Positions 20,441 to 30,304 of a stretch of DNA of 41,677 bases are shown here, in pieces. The stretch is from NCBI GenBank assembly GCA_001970955.1, contig MPUH01000649.1:1-41677 (forward strand). The letters are read 5' to 3'. The stretch comes from Stentor coeruleus. Lineage: Eukaryota; Ciliophora; Heterotrichea; Heterotrichida; Stentoridae. Both the position numbers and the translations under genes were made by a program. Under the pieces are notes generated by a model. The model had not been told where the DNA came from, did no database searches, and saw only the letters and a program-made list of their open reading frames with translations. Position 1 is the stretch's first letter, and every line of letters starts with the position of its first letter.

Positions 20441-21010
20441 TAGACCTTACAAAATTCTAGCCAGAGAATTTCTCAAATCAGCTACTTCTAGATACAGACA
20501 GGAGAATATTTTCAGCGCTGATGAGGCTGGGNTAGACCTTACAAAATTCTAGCCAGAGAATTTCTCAAATCAGCTACTTCTAGATACAGACAGGAGAATA
20601 TTTTCAGCGCTGATGAGGCTGGGATATTTTTTAGAATGATGCCTTAAAGATATCTTACTTTGAAAAGTGAAGAAGTATTTTGACTGTAAAAAGTTCGATG
20701 AAGGCTCACGGTTTTTTATTAAAAATAGCAATAGATCCTTCAAAGGAATACTATTATGAATAGGAAAATCACAAAGGCCAAGATATCATTCCTGCAAAAT
20801 CTTCTAGTAGAATATATGAAAGTCAAAGTTATGGATGAATTCTGAAATATTTTAAAGTTTTTTAATGAAATGAAAAAAAAAGTGAAATATATTTTGTTGC
20901 TAGATAATTCCTGTCCTTGCTTTCTTATAGAGAAAATAGCAAAGTCAAGAAATAAGAGTAAACTAATTAAAGCAATTTAGTATAATTACTTTAGATCGCT
21001 ATTTTAACAT
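20441..21010 (+). pseudogene. pogo/Tigger-like DDE transposase relic
   Basis: After merging the contig overlap at 20532, successive frames give Tigger/pogo landmarks in order: RQENIFSADEAGIFFRMMP (first catalytic Asp in 'IFNADETGLFYKMLP'), 'RLTV', IGKSQRPRYHS (20759-), KSKLWMNSEIF (family 'KAWMTxxIF'), and KYILLLDNS (20885-; second Asp, family 'ILLLLDNCPAH'). Several frameshifts and TAA, TAG and TGA codons intervene, so it is inactive. No terminal inverted repeats located. It is joined directly to the RT fragment, implying nested insertion or chimeric joining. Confidence 0.65.
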
Positions 21011-21620
21011 GATTATAGAATCTATTTTATTAACTGATTGTTAATTAAAAATTAATCTTTTTTGCCTCAATAATATTGCAAAGTTAGTATCACAAAAAAA
21101 GAGTTTGCCATTTGTATGATATCAACAAATTTAAGTGTACTTGTGAAAAAAATTGACCTGAATTTTAGCAAGCAAAGACTTAAATTTTTTATCCAAAAAG
21201 CACAAATTGTATAGAATAATTAGCAAATTTGAATTTAATAGAATACCCTATTAAATGAGACTAGAAACAAAACAATAAAAATAATATAATCATTTAGAGA
21301 AGGTGCAACAAATATAAGCTTACATGCTTTTAGACACCGAATTAAGGATTCAAGATGTTAGCTCTCAAGTGATAATTCCTAAGTAATAATAATAATTATT
21401 ATCTTCTAAAAATCTTAGCCAGTATCAATATAGACATATAATTCAATCCAATAAATACTTTTCAAATTTATAAAATCCTCATCTTCCATAAACTATTTCT
21501 CACTTATTTCTAATACCCATTTAAAAAATTCTATAATACCTTATCCTAGTTATTTGGGATAAATTTTTAAATATATATTTCCCATTTAAATATCATCATT
21601 TCATCAAGATAAACTCCTTA
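21011..21620. other. Upstream flank of the TAA-interrupted frame
   Basis: AT-rich to about 21400, then clearly C-rich on the plus strand (21420-21620), which in this window marks DNA just upstream of a plus-strand gene. No other feature recognised. Confidence 0.4.
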
Positions 21621-22555
21621 ATGTAGTCACTTCCTTTCATCAAGCTAATACCTTATCCCCAGTTACCTTTCAAAGTCATCATTTTCCAATCATCATTCCC
21701 AAGAAGCCGACGAAAGCTAATCAGAAGACTTGTCGAACTAGATTTGTCTCTAAACAATGTAGACTTCGAAAAAATTCTCTAAAAAATATCTTATGAAATC
21801 AACTCCCCTGCACAATTTACTAAANGTCAGAAGACTTGTCGAACTAGATTTGTCTCTAAACAATGAAGACTTCGAAAAAATTCTCTAAAAAATATCTTAT
21901 GAAATCAACTCCCCTGCACAATTTACTAAAGACAAATAAGACAAATTTAGATCAGGACTTTACCGAAACAGACAACAACCTCTAATATTNAGACAAATAA
22001 GACAAATTTAGATCAGGACTTTACCGAAACAGACAACAACCTCTAATATTCTACTATCACCTAATCAACCTTCAGAATCAATGTAAAAGCTATGAAAAGT
22101 AAAGCCAATACCTTAGAATAATTATCAATCAAGCCAGTAAAGAACTTGTGAAAAGAATAAAAATTATCTAATAATCAAAAGCTAGAAGCCAAAAACAAAT
22201 AACCATACAAGAAAGTATGCCAATAAAAGTTATAGAATTAACCGAAGAAATATGTGGTGGAGGGGTTGATTTAAGCAAAGAGTTTTTAAAGAAGGCTTTA
22301 TACATATAACTATTTGATAAGCAAATTAGAAACAATTCAAAGAAAATAAGCAAAAAAATTTTTGATTCAAAGTTTCCATTGCTGAGATGCTTAGTTTTTA
22401 TACAGACAGAAAAGCATGCTTGTATAAACCAAAGCCAAGTTCTAGTGAAAGAACAACATCTGATATGCACTGAAACAAAAATAAGCATATTTTTATATCC
22501 TAATCACATCAAAGACCTTCTTAAATCCCTATCTACAGACGGAACAAATAAATAA
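21621..22555 (+). pseudogene. 256-codon frame interrupted only by TAA/TAG
   Basis: Two contig overlaps ('n' at 21825 and 21990) must be collapsed; the merged frame from ATG 21621 to TAA 22553 is exactly 768 nt. Inside are one TAG (21624) and six TAA (21886, 21998, 22100, 22169, 22172, 22307), no TGA and no frameshift. The product would be a basic, soluble protein with long open runs (45 and 81 codons) and segments such as IKVIELTEEICGGGVDLSKE. Family not recognised. It may be a pseudogene in which CAA/CAG became TAA/TAG, or a gene translated with TAA/TAG as glutamine. Its upstream flank is C-rich and it ends 33 bp from the converging 22588 gene, like a normal gene. Confidence 0.45.
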
Positions 22556-22587
22556 ACCTATCAACTTTATTGCTAATTTTCATATAT

Positions 22588-23943
22588 TTACCTTAAGCTC
22601 ATAATTTTCGTAAAAGCTTCTTCAATATCATTTTGTTGTTTTATCAAAGCTTGACGTTCATTCCAAATTTTTTTCCTATGAAACTCCAGTCTTGTATTCT
22701 CAGCTACAGTTATATTTTGTAACTTTTTCATCCTCATGATTTTCTCATCAAGCAACTCCCGTTCTTTTTTCAACTGCATTGATACCTGGAAATTCTTATA
22801 GCTAGCTTTTTGTAAGACACTCACAGCTTTTTCATTACCAAAACTTTCGATCCATGTTTCTTGCAAATACATTTCATAGTCTTGAATTTCCTTAAGTTTT
22901 TGTTCATAATATGCACTTTGATCTTTTAAGTAATTTATTATGCATTTCTCTTTACTAGAAGTATTTCCGAAATATAAAATGCTTTCTGAAATCCGAGGTT
23001 TCTTATCTAAATTTATGCTATCAGTTTTAGAGTAACTCATATCATGGTCTTGGCTTAAAAAACTCTTAGCTTCACGTTTCTCGCAGTTGGGGTCTATTTT
23101 ACCCAAAGCTTTGAACAGATTTTTTGCAAGCGGATTTTCACCTTGTGAGGATTGATTAAGTGATTTCCTAACACCGTTAGAAGGTGTGAGAATTTTATTA
23201 GGGCTGTTTTCTTTTGAGCTTATTTTCAGATCCAGTTCTGCTATTTTCCCAACATACTCGTCCTTTAAACTCTCAAGTTTCTGTATTTTGTATCCAAGTT
23301 CCTCTTCAAGTTTATGTATATTCTCTTCTTTTTTAGCTATTTCTAGGTATTTTATTTCTAGTTCGCTTTGCAGTTTTAAGATCTTCAAGTCTTTATCACT
23401 ATCAATAATCGTCGTATTTTTTGAGTCTTCAAAATCCTGTGTTTTGTTTTCAGATTTCTCATGATTGGTTTCTTCAATAAAATAAATAACTTTGTCTGGC
23501 TTGTTTCGAGGCTCAATAATAAAAAAGTTGCTAGCAACTTTTATTGAAGCATCCTCTACATTTTCTTTGAGTAATTTCTCAATGTCTTTATTTAACGTCA
23601 TTAGTTGGAGCTTGGTAATTGGGATTTCTATAAGGGACTCTGCAGATCGGGTCATTTGACTTGCTAAGTCCTCGATTCTCATGGACAGACGGTCGTTTTC
23701 AGTTAAAATCTCTTGGAACTTGTCGATAATCTCGCTTGGCAAGGCTTGGGGCTGGAAAAGAAGGCTGTCGCATGGATCTTGATATTCGGAAAAGTCCTCA
23801 GCAAATGAGTCAATTGGGGAAAGCATGGAGAATCTTTCACTTTCACATCGAGACACACTGATTTCTTTAAGCAACTTGCTAATTACAACATTGATTTTAT
23901 CGATTTTTTGATCGACGTGCTCGTTTTCTTGATTTAACTCCAT
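22588..23943 (-). CDS. Coiled-coil protein, unknown family
   Basis: A 451-residue acidic-to-neutral protein. An N-terminal helix (1-30) and a Ser/Asp-rich stretch precede a helix at about 75-130. A long coiled coil covers about 185-250, a Ser/Asn-rich linker 250-330, and a second coiled coil about 335-450. No catalytic motif, signal peptide or membrane span. It starts at ATG 23943 and ends TAA. Likely structural or scaffold; basal-body or cortical association would be typical for such proteins in ciliates, but that is inference from architecture only. Confidence 0.8.
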   Translation of the reverse strand: MELNQENEHVDQKIDKINVVISKLLKEISVSRCESERFSMLSPIDSFAEDFSEYQDPCDSLLFQPQALPSEIIDKFQEILTENDRLSMRIEDLASQMTRSAESLIEIPITKLQLMTLNKDIEKLLKENVEDASIKVASNFFIIEPRNKPDKVIYFIEETNHEKSENKTQDFEDSKNTTIIDSDKDLKILKLQSELEIKYLEIAKKEENIHKLEEELGYKIQKLESLKDEYVGKIAELDLKISSKENSPNKILTPSNGVRKSLNQSSQGENPLAKNLFKALGKIDPNCEKREAKSFLSQDHDMSYSKTDSINLDKKPRISESILYFGNTSSKEKCIINYLKDQSAYYEQKLKEIQDYEMYLQETWIESFGNEKAVSVLQKASYKNFQVSMQLKKERELLDEKIMRMKKLQNITVAENTRLEFHRKKIWNERQALIKQQNDIEEAFTKIMSLR

Positions 23944-24618
23944 AATTATTATATTATTTAAATTACGGATTTACTTTAGTAGGACGAAGCTTGTTGAGTT
24001 TTTGCATTAAAGGCTTGAGAAAATTTAAATTGAGATACCGTTAAAAGAAAAAGGGAGAACTTTGAGGTTTGTATAAAGAGGGAGGGTGTAAAAATGGTTA
24101 AGGTTTTTTGTTGAAGATGGTAAAAAATTGCATGTTAGGGATTTTTTTAAGGTGATAAGAAATAGATAGGAAGATTTGAGATTTTATAAGCTAGATTATG
24201 GGTTTTATGTTATCATGATATGATAGCTTTAGCAGAATATTAAGTAGATTTGATTAGGGATGATATAATTGGGATAGGGTTGATAGGAAATTTTATAGTC
24301 GCAGTTGGTAAAGGAAAATGATATAATTTTTTGGTAGAGTTGAATTAATAGAGATATATGATAGGATACGTATTATTATAGCGAAAAGATTAGTATAAGA
24401 TTAAATCAAGTGCTATAATTACATATCGAAGAGTTATTAATGAAATATCAATATTAAATACAAAATATACCCAGATGCTAAAAAATATAAATAGTATATC
24501 ACACTTAATTTACTTACTTCACACTTAAGCACATAGTTAGCTAATCTTCACTATAAATTTTTTAATTATACTATCCATTTTTCTAATCCTTACAAATCAT
24601 AACTTAAAAGCCTTATTT
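23944..24618. other. Intergenic, composition switch
   Basis: Strongly G-rich upstream of the 22588 gene (23980-24330), then C-rich at 24480-24618 just downstream of the ABCD gene; both genes are on the minus strand. No feature recognised. Confidence 0.45.
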
Positions 24619-26490
24619 CTAAGAAAAAAAATACTCATCAGTTTGAGAAATCTTGTAAAAATTCCAGCTTCCCTCCGTGTCGAGCTTCAATACAAAACTA
24701 TGATACTTCAATATCGAGTCTCTTTCTGATAAGCTAATCGTCGTAACTCCAATGCTCTGCAAATGCATATATATCTCTGACTCTAAATCAACACTAATAG
24801 AACTTGTACACTCATCTAATATTACAAATTCAGGCTTATGATAAACAACTCTAGCCAATCCAAGCAGTTGTTGCTCTTTAGAACTTAATACCGCACTCCA
24901 ATCCTCAACACTTTTCTCATCATATTTGTCAAAAAATTTATCAAGTCTAACAACTCTGAGTGCTTCGGCAAGGCCTTTTTCATCAATTTTAATCTTTTTT
25001 GGATATCCAAAAACTTCTTCTAAAGTTCCACGTTGTAAATACGGTTTGCTTGCCAAATAAAACAAGTTTTTTCTTTTTGGACTATAAACAGTCCCTTGAT
25101 ACAAAGGCCACAAACCACCTAAAATCCTGAAAACAGCTGATTTTCCACTGCCATGCGGGCCTTGAATTACTGTATGACTACCTTTTTCTATAAGAAAGTT
25201 CATGTTTTCAAACAATACCTGGCCTTCTGGGGTTACAACACTAACATTTTCAAACTGTATATGCTCAGCAAAAGCATATTTCCCATTGACATTAGAAAAC
25301 TCCAATTGACTCAACACATTTAAATTGCTCAAACCTTCATGGATTATATTAGTATACATAACCAGACTAGATATGTTTTTATATGTAATTCTAAGCCTAG
25401 CTGTAGCTTTTGATATGTTTACAAAATAAGATGAAGTTTTTATATAGTCTTTTGATAATACAGGAATAGACCAATTATTTGATGTAAAAGCTGGAATCCC
25501 CATAACTAATTGTGCTATAATAAGCGCTCCATATTTGGAGATGATATTGTTGACTGTTTTAGCCATGAACTTTTTATGGATTAAAAGCTGAGTGTTGTTA
25601 GTTAAATCTTTTAAAGCTTGGGCTGTATGATGTTTTTCCCATGGAATTCCTGATAAAAAAGCGATTTCTTCACTGTTATCGACTATGTTGGTTTGAGAAT
25701 TCTGGTAGACATCTTGATAATAATGGACGAGCCTATTCAGACGGTTTAAAGGAGCATTTAGGTTGTTTAGAAGGAGTCCTGAAATACTATACCAAGCTAG
25801 AACTATTAAAGGACCTTTGAAGCCAAGGATACTTTTGAGTTTTATACAGAACATGAAGATATCAAGGACAGGCTTGGTCATATTCCCAAAGAGATTGCTT
25901 AAGCAGGTGGAAAAAGTATCAATTTCTTCTGAAAGGATGTCATGGGCGAGGTGCCGATCTAAGAAAATCATTCGGAAGTCTTGGAGTCCTTTAAGGTAAT
26001 TCTCAGCAAATGATTTCGTCAAATTAACTCTGAACCTTATAGACAATTTATGGGTTATAAAGTCCAAAAGACTATTTACGAGCGATGCTGGTAAGGATAT
26101 TATCGCTAATTGAGTGAGCTAAGTTGATATTACCCTTCTTAGAAACTGTTGAGAATTCACTGCAAGAACAGCTTTCAAGAGTTTGCCATTTAGATCTGAG
26201 ACAAATATGCTAATAAACGTCCGAACAACTACTAAAGACGATAAGGCATATATGAGCATAGCTTCAGTACTGGTAAATGATGGTATGACTATAGGGATAA
26301 TATTGAGAAGCTGACGTAAGAAGGACATACTTATAGATTTTTTCGAAGAATGATCGCCGAATTTAGGGATGTTCCTGCTGAGAATATATCTTATTATGTA
26401 CAAAAGACCTAGACAGCCTGAGACAAAAGATATTTTCCCAGAGACTGATTTGGAAAAAAAAATGATTACCCTGTAGAGATAGTTTTCCAT
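24619..26490 (-). CDS. ABCD-family (peroxisomal-type) half transporter, degenerate ATPase site
   Basis: Half transporter of 618 residues after splicing a 15-nt intron (26119-26133). ABCD (ALD) members move acyl-CoAs into peroxisomes as dimers. Family marks: 'LVVVRTFISIFVSDLNGKLL' (81-105), the EEIAFLSG EAA-like motif, and the NBD 'GPHGSGKSAVFRILGGLWPL' (Walker A, about 439-446, with the ABCD-typical 'RILGGLWP'). Walker B EFVILDE is intact (about 549-555). Other catalytic elements are changed: the Q-loop Gln is Ser (FYLASKPY), the signature LSGGE is LSSKE (about 530-534), and the H-loop His is Glu (SLSERD, about 584). It may hydrolyse ATP only with a partner subunit, or not at all. Ends TAG. 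Confidence 0.9.
26119..26133 (-). other. 15-nt spliceosomal intron in the ABCD gene
   Basis: Minus-strand sequence GTAATATCAACTTAG, in phase 0; its own TAG would stop translation if retained. Splicing joins 'QQFLRR' to 'LTQLAII' and keeps the ABCD alignment continuous. Confidence 0.9.
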
Positions 26491-26659
26491 ATATATTATT
26501 AATTAGTTTTAATCTATGCCAATTTATTACATAAATAAGAATTATATTAAAAGAGATGTTTTAGAACATATACTTACATGAAATATAGATAATAAGGTAA
26601 AGAGAAATACTAAAGATTTTACAAATGTATAGGCTTCAATATATAATGTAGCAATCATA

Positions 26660-27730
26660 GCAAGCATCAACCTTTTACGATCTTAGCATGCAGCCCATGA
26701 GATGGGAGATCTGTAAAACACATAATAAAAAGCCCGATGGTCCAAAATAGCTTATGTAATTTAGTCTTTAAGGAATACAGGATTTCTTTTAACATTTAAA
26801 AAAGATCTGCATACTAAAATCCAAAGCCCACACTAGAATTCAGCTAAATAATACGACTCTACAGCTTTTTCTTCTTGAGCCAAATCTTTATCTTCTTCAT
26901 CTGCACGTCTATTAGACAATGAAGCTCTTATTTTCGATTCCTCAAGTCTTTGTTTATAATCAGAAAATTCAGGACGTTAAGGCTGGGTTGCAGTTATTAG
27001 TCAATGGGCAGCCAATATCAGCAAAATACCCTACTTCATCTTTAGCTGGATATATATGCTGTCCTTTCTCCATTAAGCAAAAATAGCCTATCAAAAGTTG
27101 CGAGCATCTGTAAGTTAGCTTGAATACTAGCTATAATTGTCCTAAATTTAACTTCTGCTAAANCTATAATTGTCCTAAATTTAACTTCTGCTAAATTTTT
27201 AATAATTGCATTATAGACAAAGCGGCATATAAATCTAAATTTGTAGTTAGTTCATCTAAAAACAATACTGAAGGATTGTGCATGATTTCCAAACCAATTC
27301 ATACCTTTTTTTCTCTCCTCCATATAGACTTCTACATAGTATCACTCTACTTATAATTATATCTTTGCATCCTCAAGCCTAATTCTTTATGCATTGCTAG
27401 ATTAGTTTTCCTTTAAGCTCAGCATCGACGTTTATTGTAAAATATGCTCTCAACTTTAGTTAGGAATTCTATTAAGATATCTTCTTGTGGGACAACTGAT
27501 TTGTATTGAAGAGTTTCTATGTTTTGTCCATTGAGTAAAACTTCTCCGTTCTCTTTGATTAAGTCCTATTTTTTTCCACTTAAAGAGTTTAGGAGGATTA
27601 TCGTGCCTGCTCCTGAAGGACCATGATCGTTTAAAAACTCTCCAGAATTTACAATGCTACATACATTATATAAAAGAGCCCTACTTGGTTTTTGTTGGCT
27701 GGTCTTATCATATAAGTTAATCCATTTCAT
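26660..27730 (-). pseudogene. ABCG (White-type) transporter pseudogene
   Basis: Minus-strand relic of a reverse half transporter of the ABCG family. In order: ATG 27730 with 'MKWINLYDKTS', 'ALLYNVCSIVNSGEFL' and a Walker A reading GPSGAGTIILLN, in which the catalytic Lys of GPSGAGKTTLLN is Thr; then 'YKSVVPQED'; then 'IGLEIMHNPSVLFLDELTTNLD' (Walker B region, written here in parts: HNPSVLF, LDELTTNLD); then ATFDRLFLLNGE; 'GYFADIGCPLTNNCNPA', the ABCG G-x-x-CP...NPA motif; and finally WILVCRSFLNVKRNPVFLKD, the first transmembrane-domain segment. Frames shift repeatedly and several TAA/TAG occur. A 32-bp contig overlap surrounds the 'n' at 27163. Same orientation as the adjacent ABCD gene. Confidence 0.8.
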
Positions 27731-28535
27731 CGGAGATATGCATCAAAGTGTGTCTGCCCTGCTGTATACCTTTATTTAGCATTATCAAATACCATTTTAC
27801 TTAGAAAGTATTGCTGGGAGATATAGAAAGAAGAAAATGAAGATGGATAGGATTGCTGAAATATATTAAAGGCTTGAAAAATTAATAAGCAATGGAAATA
27901 TGATAGATTAGATGTGGAGGTAAAAATGTAGAATTTGGGTAAGGGATAATGGCTAAGTTTAGAGTGGGGAATAAAAGATGAGAATATTTTTTTGAAAATA
28001 AATTGTTGGGGTGTTAGATATTTTCGTTTAAGCGGAATTTTTTAGAGATTAAGATTTAGGTGAAATTTTTAGAGATTAAGACTTTGATTTTTAGTTTAAT
28101 TTTTGTATTAGTTGACGAATTATTTTGTAATTGATTTAATGATATGTCACTGATTTATAATAATCTTATAATTTTTCAATTGCACAGCATGTACAGGATA
28201 TGTATAAAAAACTACATATCTTGGAACTTAAATTATATGGCTAAATTCTTCTCAAGCGAGTGTTATGTAGTTCAAGTGTATATCATCAATCCAAAATGCA
28301 TCCTAGGCCATATTTTTTATATTCTAAACTCATTACTTCCTTTTGATAATTTCATTCCACAAAAATTTTTAATAACATTTATTAATCCATATTCACATTC
28401 CCTGTAACCATCATAAACTTTTCAAAACCTTTTCATTTTACTCTCAAAATCCTCTCTCCTCAAAACCTCCCTCAAACCTTTTTCTTCATATATAAATCAT
28501 CATAATATCAAAACTTATACTATTAAAAATACATA
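27731..28535. promoter_or_regulatory. Upstream flank of the PP2C gene
   Basis: G-rich (27840-28010, upstream of the minus-strand ABCG relic), then C-rich from about 28380 with 'ctctcctcaaaacctccctc' runs directly before the plus-strand PP2C start. A small open frame at 28144-28407 has no support. No defined promoter motif. Confidence 0.4.
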
Positions 28536-29939
28536 ATGGGAAACTGTATATCTTCACGTAATTCAAAAGGAAAAGTAATAGCGCTTGAAATGGATCAAAT
28601 AAGCCGCTATCCACGTCAAGCTAAAGTTATGATCAAGTCTAAAAATTCCAGCGGTAAAGTAATAGGCCACAGTAATTTAACCTTTCAATTGACAGACCCT
28701 TTAAAGACAGTATCTAAATTAATCGAACACAATTCAATAAAACTCTGGGCTTCGTGTTGTATTATCCCAGGTTTAGACCCAAGAGGTGAGTGTGGAAAGG
28801 TTTGCCAGGATAATTGCGTGTTTTTAAATAGTGGGTCGTCTATTTTATTAGCTTTGTTTGATGGGCATGGTTCAGATGGGGATAAAGTATCGCAATTTTG
28901 TTGTAAATTTGTTGAAAAATACTATTTCGATGGAGCTTCGAACTTAGAGGTAAGGAGTATTTAGGCTGACCCAAATAGTTTTTTGATTAAATTGATGGAA
29001 GAGTGTGATCATGAACTTAGGATGAGAGGTTTTGATATTTTGTATTCAGGAAGTACTGGGGTTATAGTGATTTATATAGGTGACTGTCTGTATTCTGCTA
29101 GTGTTGGGGACTCTAGAGCAATTTTAGGTACAACAAATCCTCCAGCTGTATTGCCTGCCCCAGTAGCGAACCTAGGAGAAGAGAGGAAGGTATTAGAAAG
29201 CGTGAAGTTCAGAAGGGGAAGCAAGTCAAACCCACTTATCCAACCGGTACAATTGACTAAAGACCAGAAACCTGAAGACCCTGAAGAATTTGACAGAATA
29301 GTCAAGTCTGGTGGAAGGGTCCAACGTCTCCTCGACACTGACGGTAATCGTATTGGCCCATTCAGAGTATGGGAACTAAGCAGCAACGCTCCTGGGCTTG
29401 CTATGAGTAGATCTATCGGTGATCTCATAGGTAAGAAAATAGGAGTAATCTCAACGCCCATCTGTACAAAACATTTAATTAACCTTGAAAGTGACCTTTT
29501 TATTATCCTTGCTTCAGATGGTGTTTGGGATGTTATGGACAATGATGATGTTGTCAACTTTATCGAATGCTTTAGAGAAAAATGCAAACGTGGAAATATA
29601 AGAGCTCTTGGTAAACACACAGAAGTCATTCCTTCAATAACCTGTATTGCTCATTTATTATGTGAAGAGTCTAGGCAAAGATGGTTTAGTATTGTTGAAG
29701 ATGAAGATGTAATGATTGATGACATTTCTTGTATTGTATTAGAATTGAAAAAAGGAGATATACCGATTCAGTTTAATCCTAAAAAAAATATTGGGGTAGT
29801 TGAAGAGACTGCGAATGAAAATGATGATATGCAGCAACATTTAAAGAAAGCCCCAACAGTTAATGAGATTGTAACAAGAGACCCAAGGAGAGGAAGTTTG
29901 GTTACAGATAAATTCAATATCCCTGACATCATGAAATAA
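28536..29939 (+). CDS. PP2C-type phosphatase with lipidation signal
   Basis: PPM-family phosphatase of 462 residues after removal of a 15-nt intron (28950-28964). The N-terminus MGNCISS is a classic myristoylation site (Gly2) with a palmitoylatable Cys4, so membrane attachment is likely. PPM motifs: ALFDGHGSDG (109-112), SVGDSRAIL (about 186-190), an 'LAMSRSIGD' block, ASDGVWDVMD (322-324) and a terminal IDDIS in which the usual DN is DD, as in several plant-type PP2Cs. Extra sequence between the GDSRA and SRSIGD blocks and a C-terminal tail of about 70 residues make it larger than the 8587 phosphatase. Ends TAA. Confidence 0.93.
28950..28964 (+). other. 15-nt spliceosomal intron in PP2C
   Basis: GTAAGGAGTATTTAG, phase 0 after 'SNLE'; splicing resumes 'ADPNSFL'. 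Retention would stop translation at its TAG. Confidence 0.92.
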
Positions 29940-30304
29940 TTGTTGTTAAGTTTAAATATCATTAGAAAGATTTTGAGTTTTATAATGATTATAGGATATA
30001 TATATTAAGTGGCTATATATAATAATATTAGAATGCTTTTGGGTATTCTATTAAAGTATTTAAAGATGAACTTTATTTTTGTATAGAATATTTGGCTGCA
30101 AAAATGTATAAATCCGGCATCTGCAGTTTCCTAAATATAAAATTATTTATTTCAGCATAAAATTGGATAAAAACAAATTTTGCATTATTTTCTCATTTAA
30201 TTTTTCTCTCACATTTTTCGATCCTAAAGTACAATCCCTTCTGAAACTCTAAAAATCCTTCAAAATCTATCTTCTCCTAGTCGATCTCTTTCTTTATTAA
30301 ATAA
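29940..30304. promoter_or_regulatory. Intergenic, PP2C to dynein chain
   Basis: G over C just after the PP2C stop, then C-rich ('ctcacatttttcgatcctaa' onward) before the dynein gene. No feature recognised. Confidence 0.4.

Noticed and set aside
22168..22488. 106-codon minus-strand frame
   Set aside because: It is antisense to the better-supported plus-strand frame, has hydrophobic low-information content, and the flanking composition indicates a plus-strand gene.
28144..28407. 87-codon plus-strand frame before the PP2C gene
   Set aside because: No domain, AT-driven Ile/Tyr/Phe composition, and it lies in the upstream flank of PP2C.
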